A stretch of DNA of 64,000 nucleotides from an uncultured Mycoplasmataceae bacterium (GTDB lineage: Bacteria; Bacillota_I; Bacilli_A; Mycoplasmatales; Mycoplasmoidaceae): NCBI GenBank assembly GCA_947041945.1, contig CAMREV010000003.1, positions 1 to 64,000 on the forward strand, written 5' to 3'. This document shows, one piece after another, positions 1 through 9,910 of this stretch. The notes beneath the pieces are model-generated. The model worked only from the letters and a program-made list of their open reading frames with translations. It made no database searches and was not told where the DNA came from. Each line of letters begins with the position of its first letter. Within the stretch, counting starts at the first letter, position 1. The translations under genes and the position numbers were made by a program.

Positions 1-1
1 A

Positions 2-82
2 AGTCCTGAAATTAAAGATAAAAAAGTAAGTCCTGAAATTAAAGATAAAAAAGTAAGTCCTGAAATTAAAGATAAAAAAGTA
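2..82 (+). repeat. Three tandem 27-bp in-frame repeats
   Basis: Units at 2-28, 29-55 and 56-82 are identical in DNA sequence. Each encodes SPEIKDKKV. The unit length is a multiple of three, so gain or loss of copies would keep the frame. The array may continue to the left of the window. Confidence 0.95.
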
Positions 83-736
83 GAAGATATTTTAGTTGAT
101 ACTAAAGAAAAAATTATTTATTCAAAATTTAATAAATTTATTTTTAAAACATCTGATAATAATTCTTTTTCTAAGCAAAATAATTTAGGATACAATTTAT
201 TTAAATTTGGTTTAGCATTAATTCTTGCTGTTTTCATTTTAATATCTCTTTGAATGACTACAATATGACAAAAGGAAACTCCGGGAGTTCTTCTTGACAA
301 AGGAAATAATGGAACATTAGTTGGTCTTGGGGTGAATATTCAATTAATGAATCAATATTCAGGCGGTTCATTAACTGTTGAACAAATAGCACTAATGTTA
401 AATAAGAATATATTTGGGTTTTCTGGTTTAAATATAACTGCACCAATAGTCGATTCTATAATAGCAATTGGGTTTGTTTCTCTATTTATGTTAATACCAA
501 TTTTAGTTTTTAAAAATGGAACACTACTTTCTGTTATTTCGTTATCAATTGGGTTTGTACTTCTAATTATTATTATGACTTTATTCTTTTTAGTAATAAT
601 TGATCAAAGTGAATTAGTTCAAATTGCAAGAGAAGGAAATTACATTGCTGGATTACAAGCAAATGCTACACCACAAGAAACTATTAGATTAAAAGAAATT
701 CTAGATAGAATTGTACAAATAGTAGGAATTATTTAA
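2..736 (+). CDS. Membrane protein of unknown function, 5' end outside window
   Basis: The reading frame is open from the left edge and ends TAA at 736. It starts with three perfect copies of a nine-residue unit (SPEIKDKKV), followed by a charged stretch. A first hydrophobic segment (LFKFGLALILAVFILISLW) ends near position 250, and a loop with GG and NIT sequences follows. Two more membrane segments lie around positions 455-600 (IAIGFVSLFMLIPILVF and LSIGFVLLIIIMTLFFLV). The C-terminus is a short soluble tail. Tryptophans are encoded by TGA at about 253 and 268. I do not recognise the family. The charged repetitive region before the first membrane segment suggests a cytoplasmic or surface tail of variable length, which is inference. 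Confidence 0.75.
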
Positions 737-799
737 TCATTTTAAAATAAAATGTTTAAATTAATATATACTTAAATAAGTTATCAATAAGGAAAAAAA

Positions 800-1063
800 A
801 TGAAAACAAAAAAAATAATTATTATTGATCCAATCGGTATTCATGCTAGACCAGCAAGTGCAATTGTTAATGCTACATCAAAATTTGCATCAAAAATTGA
901 ATTTAAGCATGATGGAAAATTGGCTAATGCAAAATCAATAATTAACCTAATGGCTCTTGGTATAAAAAAAGATGCTGAATTAGAAATAATTGTAGATGGT
1001 TCTGATGAAGAAGAAGCAATCAACACTTTAGTTGAAGTTATGGAAAAAGAAAAATTAATTTAA
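800..1063 (+). CDS. ptsH: Phosphocarrier protein HPr
   Basis: HPr passes phosphate from enzyme I to the sugar-specific EIIA domains of the PTS in the cytoplasm. The 87-residue length is normal. The active-site motif GIHARPAS places the phosphorylated His at residue 15. Ser46 sits in the motif AKSIINL, the regulatory site that HPr kinase phosphorylates in Firmicutes. The ATG follows an AAGGAAAAA ribosome site. The EIICBA partner lies at 19159 in this window. The next gene is whiA; in Bacillus whiA is next to the HPr paralogue crh. Because His15 is kept here, the protein is a true HPr and not Crh. Confidence 0.97.
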   Translation: MKTKKIIIIDPIGIHARPASAIVNATSKFASKIEFKHDGKLANAKSIINLMALGIKKDAELEIIVDGSDEEEAINTLVEVMEKEKLI

Positions 1064-1101
1064 AATTTATATAAAATATAAATTTTATTTTTTTAATAAT
1101 T

Positions 1102-2016
1102 ATGACATTTTCAAAAGAAGTAAAAGAAGAAATTTCATTATTAGACTTTCCAAATCATTGCGCCAAATCACTTTTATCATCTTATTTAAAAAACTCTTTA
1201 GAGATAAGTATAATTGATGGCGAAATAAAATGAGAAATATTGAGTCAATCTCCATTTATATTAAGATTCATTTATAAATTACTTATGCAGCTTTATGATG
1301 TAGATAAGGAATTTTTATTTTCAGAAAAGAAAATGCCTAAAAATTCTACATTATACAAAATGATAATAAAGGGTAATTTAAACAAGATTGAGAAAGACTT
1401 AAAATTATTTGGTAATGAAGTTTCATTCAAAAAAAATTGTTGCTCTCGTGCTTATGTTGCGGGATTATTTTTAAGTGGTGGAAGTGTAAACTCACCAAAC
1501 AGTAAAACATATCATATGGAATTTAAGTTAAAAAACATAGAACTAAAAGATACACTAGAAAAAATTTTCAAAAGTATAAATATAGATTCTAAGCTTTTAA
1601 TTAGAAAAGATAAGTATATTTTGTATATAAAAAAATCAAGTTTTATTTCTGACATACTAAAATTTATGAGTGCTCAAAATTCTATGTTTAAATACGAAGA
1701 CAAAAGAATATCAAAAGATTTTTCAAATCAGCTACATAGATTAAATAACTTGGATATTTCTAATTTAAAAAAAACCGTGAATGCTGCCAATGATCAAATA
1801 ACATGTATTTCTTGAATAATAGATAACAAAAAAGAATTTGAAAAATTATCTGAAAAAGAAAGAAATTTTTGTAATCTTAGAATGGAAAATAATGATCTTT
1901 CTTTGAAGGAAATTTCAGAAGAATATTATAGAAAATATAAAGTAAAAATTTCAAAGGGTTCTATATTTCATTACATAAAAAAAATAAAAAATATTTATGA
2001 AAATAGAATATCATAA
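1102..2016 (+). CDS. whiA: WhiA family DNA-binding protein
   Basis: WhiA proteins join an N-terminal LAGLIDADG-like fold to a C-terminal helix-turn-helix. They act in cell division or chromosome segregation in Firmicutes and in sporulation control in actinomycetes. The 304-residue product begins MTFSKEVKEEI. Its central block contains the motif RAYVAGLFLSGGSVNSP, typical of the WhiA homing-endonuclease-like domain. The C-terminus has an HTH pattern (SLKEISEEYY, then KISKGSIFHYIKKI). TGA-encoded Trp codons at 1231 and 1813 split the frame under the standard code. No strong ribosome site precedes the ATG, and the gene sits 38 nt after ptsH, so co-transcription is likely. Confidence 0.9.
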
Positions 2017-2040
2017 ATATATATAAAGAATGGAAAAAAC

Positions 2041-2820
2041 ATGGGAACAATAAAATTAATAATTTGTAAGAATGAAAATGAAATAAGCGACTTAGCTTCA
2101 AAAATTATTGTTGATTTAGTAAACAACAAAAAGAAGAGTAATCTTGGACTTGCTACAGGAAGCTCTCCTATAGGAACTTATAAAAAAATTATAGAGAAAT
2201 ATAATAATTGCGAAGTTTGTTTAAAACATGTAAGAACTTTTAATTTGGATGAATACTTAGATTTAAAAAAAGATGATTTCAAAAACTCATATGAATATTA
2301 CATGGATGAAAACCTTTTTAGTAAAACAGACATTAGAAAGAAAAGAACTTTTTTTCCAACTATGTTAGGAAATAAACCAAATGATGATTACTCAAAATTT
2401 GAAGATAAGATTAAAAAATATGGAAAAATAGATATTCAATTATTAGGACTTGGAACAAATGGTCACATTGGTTTTAATGAACCTGGTAGTGCAATAGATA
2501 CAAGAACAAGAATTGTAGATTTAGCACAAAGTACAATTGATTCTAATTCAAGATATTTTAAATCAAAGGAAGATGTTCCGAAAAGAGCAGTTTCTATGGG
2601 TTTAGGAACAATATTAGAAGCTGAAAAAATCTTGCTTATTGCATTTGGAAAAGAAAAGGCAGAAGCAATTAAAAATTTCTTTACTAAAGAAGAATTTCAT
2701 GAAGATCTTCCAATGTCATCTTTATGAAACCATAAAAATGTTTATATAATTATTGATGAACAAGCTGCATCAAAAATTAATAAAGATAAATTAAGTAATT
2801 TCTTGATTGAAAATGAATAA
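2041..2820 (+). CDS. nagB: Glucosamine-6-phosphate deaminase
   Basis: NagB converts glucosamine 6-phosphate to fructose 6-phosphate plus ammonia, feeding amino sugars into glycolysis. The 259-residue protein shows the family hallmarks LATGSSPIGTY (phosphate binding), FNLDEYLDL (catalytic Asp region) and GLGTNGHIGFNEPGS (catalytic His and Glu). A Trp codon TGA occurs near 2725. The ATG at 2041 follows an AAGAATGGAAAAAAC leader with a weak GGA. It lies 24 nt after whiA. NagA, which makes its substrate, is encoded convergently just downstream, so the pair forms a complete route from GlcNAc-6-P. Confidence 0.97.
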
Positions 2821-2848
2821 TAACTTTTAATAAAGTTATTATTTTTTT
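2816..2848. terminator. Bidirectional terminator between nagB and nagA
   Basis: A perfect 12-bp inverted repeat (2816-2827 with 2832-2843, loop TAAT) is followed by T residues to 2848 on the plus strand and preceded by A residues. It overlaps the nagB stop and abuts the nagA stop, so it can end both transcripts. Confidence 0.8.
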
Positions 2849-3944
2849 AAAAAGTCTTGTCAACAATATTAAGTTTTTCATCTAAAATTATTAATTTTGC
2901 TTGAGCACCTTCTACAATCTTTCCATAATTTTTTATTTTAAATTGTTTACAAGTGTTGTAGCTTGTCATTTTTACAATTTCACTCAGTGAACATTTTGTT
3001 ACTTTGAAAAAATGTTTTACAATATCATTATATTTCATTGTTGATCCCGCCAATACATTTGAGTCAGCTAAAAAACATTGATTATTTTTTTTCTCAATTT
3101 CTAAAGATCCAAGCATATACTTTCCATTTTTTAAACCCTTAGGAGATAATGAATCGCTTACAATTATTATTCTTTCTGCTTTAGATATTATGTAGGTTTC
3201 TTTTAAAACTGAATCATTTACATGAACTCCATCAGCAATTAATTCTACATATGTATCTTTATTATTTAATGCATAGTTTACAATTCCGGGACTTCTATGA
3301 TCGAATCCACTCATTGCATTGTATAAATGTGTAAATTGAGTACAACCATTGTTAACAGCCTTCTCACATGTATCATAGTCTGCATTGCTATGTCCTATTG
3401 AAAAGTAAATATTTTTTAATTTATTATTTTTTATAATATTCATATTTTCTTTTATTTCAGGTGCAATGGTAATTATTTTTTTAAGATTATTTGTATCATT
3501 TATTTCTTTTAATATATCTGAATTTATACTTGTGATAAACTTTTCATTATGAGCACCTTTTTTAGCAATACTAATAAATGGTCCTTCAATGTGTCAACCA
3601 AGAACTATTTGATCTCTATTTTTTAAAATGTTTCCTAAACTTATTATTTTATTTACTTCTTGAGTAACAGTAGTTACAAAAACACCACAGACACCTTCTT
3701 TTGCTAGTTTGTTTTTTAAAACAATTAAATCATTAGAAATATTATCAGAAAATTTATCAAATGAAATACCATAACCACCATGAGTGTGTTGATCAATAAA
3801 TCCAGGCAAACAATAATTTTTGCTCTTGTCTTCTTTTTTTGATTTTATAATAATTTTTTTAATTTTATTATCTTCGATATGTATATCTCCAAAAACTATA
3901 CAGTCATGATTAACAATGTTTACATTTAAAATTTTTTTTGTCAT
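2847..3944 (-). CDS. nagA: N-acetylglucosamine-6-phosphate deacetylase
   Basis: NagA removes the acetyl group from GlcNAc-6-P, giving the NagB substrate. The 365-residue amidohydrolase has the metal motif DQHTHGG near the N-terminus and HIEGPF, the family signature, in the middle. Later motifs are GHSNADYDTC, THLYNAM and the catalytic Asp region VSDSLSP. The frame crosses a TGA Trp codon at 3592-3594 just before HIEGPF. The start ATG is at 3944, facing the divergent degV gene. The deacetylase and deaminase pair implies use of host amino sugars. No GlcNAc-specific transporter is seen in this window. Confidence 0.97.
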
Positions 3945-4023
3945 AAGTCCTATTTCAATATCTTTTATTAATTATATTGCTAATAGTTAAAAACTAAATT
4001 ATTAATTTAGATACACAATAAGA

Positions 4024-4029
4024 TATAAT
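4024..4029 (+). promoter_or_regulatory. Putative -10 box for degV
   Basis: TATAAT lies 40 nt before the degV ATG in the divergent nagA/degV spacer. No convincing -35 box is visible. The following AT-rich sequence is self-complementary (AATAATATAAATTATTAT), which could be an operator or chance. Confidence 0.4.
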
Positions 4030-4068
4030 AATATAAATTATTATATATTTAATTTAAAGGGCATTATT

Positions 4069-4947
4069 ATGAAAAACAAAATTGGTATAATAGTTGATAG
4101 TGGAGCTTCACTTCGTGAGAATAAATTAAAAAATATTGAAGTAATTCCGTTAATAATAAATGAAGTCATTGATAAGAAAATTAATACTTATAATGATGGT
4201 GTTGATTTAACAAGAGAAGATGTTAATAAAAAAATATCTAATAAAGCAAAGCTATCTACTTCTCAATCTATTTTTGGTGAATGTTTTAACCTTGTTGAAA
4301 AGATGTTAAAAAAATATGATGAGATAATGGTATTCCCTCTATCGAAAGGAATATCTGGATCATACAATACTTGAATACAAGTATCTTCAGAATTTCCAAA
4401 AGGCAAGGTTCATGTTTTTGATCATAATGATGTTGCAACAGGTTCATATTATGCAATGATGGATTCATATGAAAAATATTTAGCTGGATCTTCAATAAGT
4501 GAAATTGATAAATTTTTATTAGATAGAACAAACAAAAGAGAAGCTGTTATTTTGATAAATGATTTGGACAATCTTGTAAGAGGCGGTAGAATATCTATTG
4601 TTAAGTCAAAAATAGCTAAACTATTAAATTTAAAAGTTTTAGTAACATTCAATGGAAAGCTAGAATTATTAGATAAAACATCTAGTATTGCAAATGCAGT
4701 TGAAAAATCATTAAAGAGCATTGATAAGAATATTGGTTTTAGTAAAAATGGAATAAGAAATATATTTATTACAACAAACTATTTAAATACTGAAGATGAA
4801 GCAGTATTGGAATATAAGAAATATATTGAAAATTGATTAGATAAAAAAGATATTAATTATGAAGAAATTATAGTTGATTGTCTTCCATCAGTTATTTCTA
4901 TTCATACAGGAATAAATACAATAGTTATCTGAATTGAATCAAAATAA
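4069..4947 (+). CDS. DegV family fatty-acid-binding protein
   Basis: DegV/FakB proteins bind a fatty acid, and in Firmicutes they present it to the kinase FakA for phosphorylation and phospholipid synthesis. The 292-residue length is typical. Visible family features are the N-terminal IGIIVDSGAS (phosphate-contacting Ser/Asp region), KLSTSQS, and FPLSKGISGSYNT. The region VRGGRIS is also typical of the family. TGA Trp codons occur near 4372, 4833 and 4930. The ribosome site is AAAGGGC before ATG. Whether it acts as FakB depends on a fakA gene elsewhere. Confidence 0.9.
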
Positions 4948-4976
4948 AAAACTACTTTAAAAGTAGTTTTTTTTTA
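4947..4976 (+). terminator. Terminator after degV
   Basis: An 11-bp stem (4947-4957 with 4961-4971) is followed by a run of T to 4975. It begins in the degV stop codon. Confidence 0.85.
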
Positions 4977-4999
4977 TTACGAATTTATATGAAGGTAAA

Positions 5000-5025
5000 G
5001 AAAAAGACTACTTTTTATGTAGTCT
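5000..5025 (-). terminator. Terminator for the 30-residue peptide gene
   Basis: On the minus strand a 7-bp stem (AGACTAC/GTAGTCT, plus-strand arms 5005-5011 and 5019-5025) is followed by TTTTTC. It lies 11 nt beyond the stop of the small gene at 5037. Confidence 0.75.
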
Positions 5026-5036
5026 ATTCGCTTTTA

Positions 5037-5129
5037 TTAGTTATCTAATTGATTAAGAGCAGATTCGATTTCTTTCTTTAATGCTTCTAAATCGTTGATT
5101 AGAGAATCTAAGTTTTTTGTATTATTCAT
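5037..5129 (-). CDS. 30-residue leucine-heptad coiled-coil peptide
   Basis: This short frame starts ATG at 5129 and ends TAA at 5037. It encodes 30 residues beginning MNNTKNLDSLINDLEALKK and ending NQLDN. Leu7, Leu10, Leu14, Leu17, Ile21, Ala24 and Leu28 fall at strict 3-4-3-4-3-4 spacing, the pattern of a coiled coil. It has an AAAGGA ribosome site 6 nt before the ATG, a -35/-10 promoter at 5162..5189 and its own hairpin terminator at 5000..5025. Those signals make expression likely, although no known family is recognised. It may dimerise or bind a larger coiled-coil partner, which is inference. Its length is below usual gene-caller limits. Confidence 0.7.
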   Translation of the reverse strand: MNNTKNLDSLINDLEALKKEIESALNQLDN

Positions 5130-5161
5130 ATTCATTCCTTTACATTCATATATACATTAAT

Positions 5162-5189
5162 ATTATAGATTATTAAAAACTAAAATCAA
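5162..5189 (-). promoter_or_regulatory. Promoter of the 30-residue peptide gene
   Basis: Reading the minus strand, TTGATT (5184-5189) and TATAAT (5162-5167) are separated by 16 bp. The predicted start is near 5155, giving a leader of about 25 nt before the ATG at 5129. Confidence 0.65.
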
Positions 5190-5209
5190 TAGACGAAGCA
5201 AAAATAAAT

Positions 5210-6178
5210 TTATTTTAGTGATTGAAATGCTGTAATGTATGCTATAGACTTTGCTGCTTCAACACTAGCTCCTCTACTTAAATCATTCATTGGTTTGTTT
5301 AAACCAACTACAACCGGGCCAATAGCAACCACATCATTAGAAAGCCTTTCCATTATTTTATATCCAATATTTGCAGAATCTAAATTTGGAAAAATAAATA
5401 AATTTGCATTATTTTTTCATTTTATAGATTTTACTTTTTTATTTCTAACATTTTTATCAATAGCTGCATCAAATTGAATTTCACCAAAAAACTCAACATT
5501 TTTAACTTTTTTATTTTTAATTAAATTATATGCTTCTCTAACTTTATCTACTGATTCACCAGCTCCGCTTCCATTAGTAGAATATGAAAGTAAAGCTGTA
5601 GTAATTTTCTTATTTAGAATTTTACTTGAAAATCTTGCACTTTCCAATGCAATTGAAGCAAGTTCTTTTGAATTTGGGTTTAGATTTAATGAAACATCAG
5701 CAAACATTAATATGTCATCACTTTTTTCCATAAACATAATACTACTTACAAGTTCAACTCTTTTACTTTTTCCAATTACTTGAAGAGCAGCTCTTAATGT
5801 ATCTTTTGTAGTATATTCAATTCCACAAACAACTCCATCAACTTTTTTTCTTTCTAGTAATAATGCAGAGAAGTAATTTGGTTTAGAACAAAGAACTTGA
5901 GCTTCTTCAATACTTAGGTTTTTATGTTTTCTAATTTCATATAATCTTTTTGTATAAGAATCTAACTTAATTTCACTCATTATAATTTGTTTAATATTTT
6001 TAATAGCATTGATATTATTTTTTTTTTCAAATAATAATACCGGTTCAACAATGCCTTCTTTTTTTAATTGAATTGCTGCTTCTTGAATAGTTTTATTTCA
6101 ACCTTCAGTGAAAAGAATTGATGCTTTAACTTTTTTTGATTTTAAATCTTTACTTAATTTTTTAATAAATTTTCCCAT
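5210..6178 (-). CDS. pta: Phosphate acetyltransferase
   Basis: Pta exchanges CoA for phosphate on acetyl-CoA, giving acetyl phosphate that acetate kinase can use to make ATP. The 322-residue protein matches the single-domain Pta length. It carries DGVVCGIEYTT, FADVSLNLNP and the signature LSYSTNGSGAGESVDKV. The C-terminal part contains NIGYKIMERLS and AIGPVVVGLNKPMNDLSRG, matching the conserved end of the family. The start MGKFIKKL at 6178 has GG in its leader. No acetate kinase gene is adjacent. It is transcribed away from the CoA-synthesis block at 6233. Confidence 0.96.
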
Positions 6179-6232
6179 AAATAACCTTGATTAATTAATA
6201 TATAATTATTGTATATGTATTTAGGGATTAAT

Positions 6233-7453
6233 ATGAAAAAAATTGCTTTGTTTCCAGGTACTTTTGACAACCTTCATGAAGGTCATATTCATATAATTAA
6301 TAAAGCATTAAAAATCTTTGATAAAGTTTATTTGGTAATTGCAAAGAATGAATTAAAAAATAGCGATCTTGAAAAAAATTTTAAGAATGCAAAAAAAATA
6401 ATAAAGAAATTAAATATTAAAAATGTAAAAGTCCTTAAAACTGATAATGATATTCCAACTCTTTTTGAAGAATTAGGTTGTACACACATAGTAAGAGGAA
6501 TTAGAAATTCTAAGGACTATGAATATGAATCTATTCTAATGAAAAAATATAAAAGCAAAAATAATAAAATAGAAGAAGTATTTTTCTTTGCAAATGATCA
6601 ATATATTGATGTTGCTTCAAGTAATAGAAAACTTTTTGCATTTGATGTTGATGGAACTATAGTAAATGATAAGAAAGAATTATTAGAATCTACAAAGATA
6701 GCAATTGCTAAGATTTTAGAAAATAATAATGAAGTTATTTTATGTACAGGAAGACATTATACAAATGTTTTGAAATTAGCAGAAGAACTTAAAGTGAAAA
6801 ATTATTTAATAACTTCAGGTGGTTCAGCACTTTTTGATATAAAGTTAAATAATTTGTCAGTATCAAAAAAATTCCTATCAAAAAAAGATATTGATATTGC
6901 AATTAATTTAGCAAAAAAATATAAAAGAGAACTTATTTGAAATAATGGTGAAAAAATATATCGTGTTTATTTTGGTAAAGATCCAATTAGTGAGATAAAA
7001 GAAGAAAAATACTTTTTTGGTGGTTCTCACATAAATCCAAAATATGATAATTGAAATGAAGTAAAAAGCGAAGTTTACAATAATGTAATTCAAATTACTT
7101 TTAAGGCTGAAAGCAAAACAATTGAAAAGGAATTTAAAAAAATTCATAAAATTATTTCTAATGATTGCATTTGTTATCATGCATCAAACTTTTATATAGA
7201 TTTTTTTGATAAAAGTATTGGCAAGTATAATGCAATAAAAGATTTAGCAAAAAAATTAAATATTAAAGAAAATAACATATATGTATTTGGTGATTCAGGT
7301 AATGACACAGAAATGATTGAAAGATTTGAAAACGGTATTGCAATGGGAAATGCAGCTAAGCATATAAAGAAAAAAGCAAAATACATAATTGGTTGTAACA
7401 ATACTGACTCTATTTATAATTTTTTAATTAAAAAAGGTTTTATAAATGAATAA
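6233..7453 (+). CDS. coaD: Fusion: phosphopantetheine adenylyltransferase (CoaD) + Cof-type HAD hydrolase
   Basis: The 406-residue protein has two domains in one uninterrupted frame. Residues 1-131 are CoaD-like: FPGTFDNLHEGH (nucleotidyltransferase HxGH at 15-18) and IVRGIRNSKDYEYE (near 87-99). CoaD adenylates 4'-phosphopantetheine. This copy ends at the IDVASS segment, equivalent to the ISSS loop, so the usual last 30 or so residues are missing. Residues 134-406 form a full HAD type IIB domain: FDVDGTI (Asp138, Asp140), LCTGRH, and GDSGNDTEM. TGA Trp codons are at about 6938 and 7051. I chose ATG 6233, preceded by TAGGGA, over an upstream TTG at 6209. The gene overlaps coaX by 8 nt, which supports a role in CoA metabolism. 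The HAD substrate is unknown. Confidence 0.9.
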
Positions 7454-8201
7454 TATACTGATACTAGATATTGGAAATTCATTAATAAAAATTTCCTTAG
7501 TAAATATAAATGAAAATAAAGTTGAAGAAACATATTTATTTGGAACAAGAAATTTTAATAAATGAAAATCAGATATTAAAAATTTATTGCACAGTCTTAA
7601 TTATAAAGAAGCATTGATTGGTTCTGTAGTAATTTCAATTAATAAAAAAATAGAATCTTTGTTTCCAAAAAAATCGAAAATATATTTTATAAAAAATAGT
7701 GATTTTAGTTTCTTAGAATTTGATAAGGAATGTGATTTAAAAAATATTGGACTAGACATTCTTGGTTTCTCATATTATTTAATTGAAAACTCAATTAATT
7801 CAATTGGGATATCTTTTGGTACAGCCATTTTTTCAATAATTGTAAAAAATAAAAAAATAATGGGAGTTAGCATACTTCCATCAATTAATAAGGCATTTCA
7901 AGATTTAAAAACAAATACTGAACTTATAAATGATTTTGAAATTAAAAATATTAGAAAAGATTTTGGTTTTAATACAAATGAATGTATTGAATCAGGTTAC
8001 TACCACATTATTTTTGGAACAGTAAGTAGCATTTTAAATTATGCTTATGATAAGTATGATGTTAAAGATGTTTTTATTACTGGTGGTAATTACAGAAATA
8101 TAAATAAGTTTGAATTTGATAAAAAATTTAATATTTCAAATGATCAAGAACAAATAGTAACTCTTGGTTATTTACTTCTTTACAAAATTTTTTTAAATTA
8201 A
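7446..8201 (+). CDS. coaX: Type III pantothenate kinase
   Basis: CoaX phosphorylates pantothenate, the first step of CoA synthesis, and in type III enzymes is an ASKHA-fold kinase. The 251-residue protein starts ILILDIGNSLIKIS (phosphate 1 loop), then has IGISFGTAIFS and GVSILPSI, and ends with VFITGGNYRNI (adenosine loop region). The expected GxDR pattern is divergent here (KNIGLDILGF), so substrate residues should be checked. Its ATG overlaps the end of the CoaD-HAD gene (ATGAATAA), indicating translational coupling. Trp is encoded by TGA at about 7562. Confidence 0.85.
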
Positions 8202-8260
8202 GTTTATTAATTGTTTTATTTATTATAAAATAAATATAGTTTTTAAAAATGGAGAAAATT

Positions 8261-9142
8261 ATGGCAGATGCTAAATTAGTTAAAGAATTAAGAAATATTA
8301 CGCAAGCAGGTTTTCTTGATTGTCAAAAAGCTTTAGATTCTACAAATGGGAATATGGAAGAAGCAATCAAAATTTTAAAAGAAAAAGGAATTGCAAAGGC
8401 TGAAAAAAAATCAGATGCAATTGCAACTGAAGGAGTTACTGACACTCTTGTTGATGGAAATAAAGCACTAATAATTGAAGTAAATTCTCAAACAGACTTT
8501 GTTGCCCAAAACGAAATCTTTTTAAATTTAGTAAAAGAAATGAAAAAAGTAATTTTAGAAAAAGAAATAACTGATTTAAAATCAGTTGAAAACTTAGTAC
8601 TTTCAAATGGTCAAACAATTAAAGATGCTTCAATTGAAGCAACTTCAAAAATTGGTGAAAAAATTTCTTTTAGAAGAGCAAATATAATTAAGAAAGATCC
8701 TACAAGTACTTTTGGTGTTTACACACATCATAATAAGAAATACTCATCGATTGTTGTAATTGACAAAGATATCAATGAAAACATTGCTAAAGATATTGCT
8801 ATGCATGTTGGTGCAATGAATCCTAAATTCTTAAACAAGGAAAATGTTGATCAAGTTTGATTACAAAATGAAAAGGATTTATTAATAAAGAAAACTATTG
8901 AAGAAGGTAAACCGAAAGAATTTGCTGAAAAAATAGTTGAAGGTAGAGTTGGAAAACTATTATCTGAATATTGTTTATTAGATCAACCATTTGTTAAAGA
9001 ACCAACTTTAACAGTGAGTAAATATGTTGCTAACAATAATAATGCTGAAGTTGTATCTATGTTTAGATATGAATTAGGTGATGGTATAGTTAAAGAAGAA
9101 GTAGATTTTGCTGCTGAAGTAGCTGCTCAAATGGGTAAATAA
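8261..9142 (+). CDS. tsf: Elongation factor Ts
   Basis: EF-Ts is the nucleotide exchange factor of EF-Tu. The 293-residue protein starts ADAKLVKELRNITQAGFLDCQKAL, a UBA-like domain with the family pattern. The core contains LIIEVNSQTDFVAQNE, the EF-Tu-contacting signature. The C-terminal part has the second conserved block (FVKEPTLTV, then MFRYELGDGI). A GGAGAAAATT ribosome site precedes ATG 8261. An in-frame codon at 8249 is less likely. In most bacteria rpsB lies directly upstream; here rpsB is found three genes downstream. Confidence 0.98.
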
Positions 9143-9181
9143 TTTAATTATTTACTTTTTTAATATAAGAAGGAAAAAAAT

Positions 9182-9892
9182 ATGAAACCAAGTAAAAATA
9201 TTTTAATAAAACTAAGTGGTGCATCTTTAAAAAATGAAGATAATATTATTTGTTTTAAAAAACTAGATCAAATATCAAGTCAAATTAAAGCTTTAAAAGG
9301 ACAATATGGAATAGGTATTGTTCTTGGTGGTGGAAACATTTGAAGAGGTGCCACAAATGAAAAAATGGGTATCAATAGATCAGATGCAGATAGCATTGGG
9401 ATGCTTGCTACAATAATGAATTCTATTTCATTAAAATCATCTTTAAATAAAAATGGAATGAAAGCAAAAGTTTACTCAGCTCTTAATGTTCCAAGAGTAA
9501 CAAATGATCATGATGCAAATAATTTTAATGAAGATATCAAGAATGGTGAAATAGTAATTTTTGCTGGTGGAATTGGTATGCCATATTTCTCAACAGATAC
9601 TTGTGCAGCATTACGTTGTTTAGAAATCAATTCAAAAATAGTTTTAATGGGAAAAAATGGAACTGATGGAATTTATGATAAAGATCCTAATAAAAATAAG
9701 GATGCTAAATTTATTAGTTCAATAACTTATGATGAAATTTTTAGCAAGGAATTAAAAGTTGCAGACTTAACATTCATAACTATGTGTAAAGAAAATAATA
9801 TTGAAACAATAATTTTTGATATTGATAAAAAAGAAAGTATATTAAATGCCTTAAATAATAAAGGTAAATTTACTATAATTAAAAACAAATAA
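9182..9892 (+). CDS. pyrH: UMP kinase
   Basis: PyrH makes UDP from UMP with ATP and is an amino acid kinase-fold hexamer. The 236-residue protein shows ILIKLSGASL (N-terminal ATP loop), GIVLGGGNIWRG with the Trp as TGA, RSDADSIGMLATIMN, FAGGIGMPYFSTDT and LMGKNGTDGIYDKDP. Length and motifs are complete. A GAAGGAAAA site precedes the ATG. It lies 39 nt after tsf and 18 nt before frr, a conserved order. Confidence 0.98.
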
Positions 9893-9910
9893 TTTAAGGG
9901 AAAAATAAAA

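Noticed and set aside
4286-4721. Reverse-strand open frames inside degV and many other genes
   Set aside because: They lie within well-identified genes, have no ribosome site and no family motifs.
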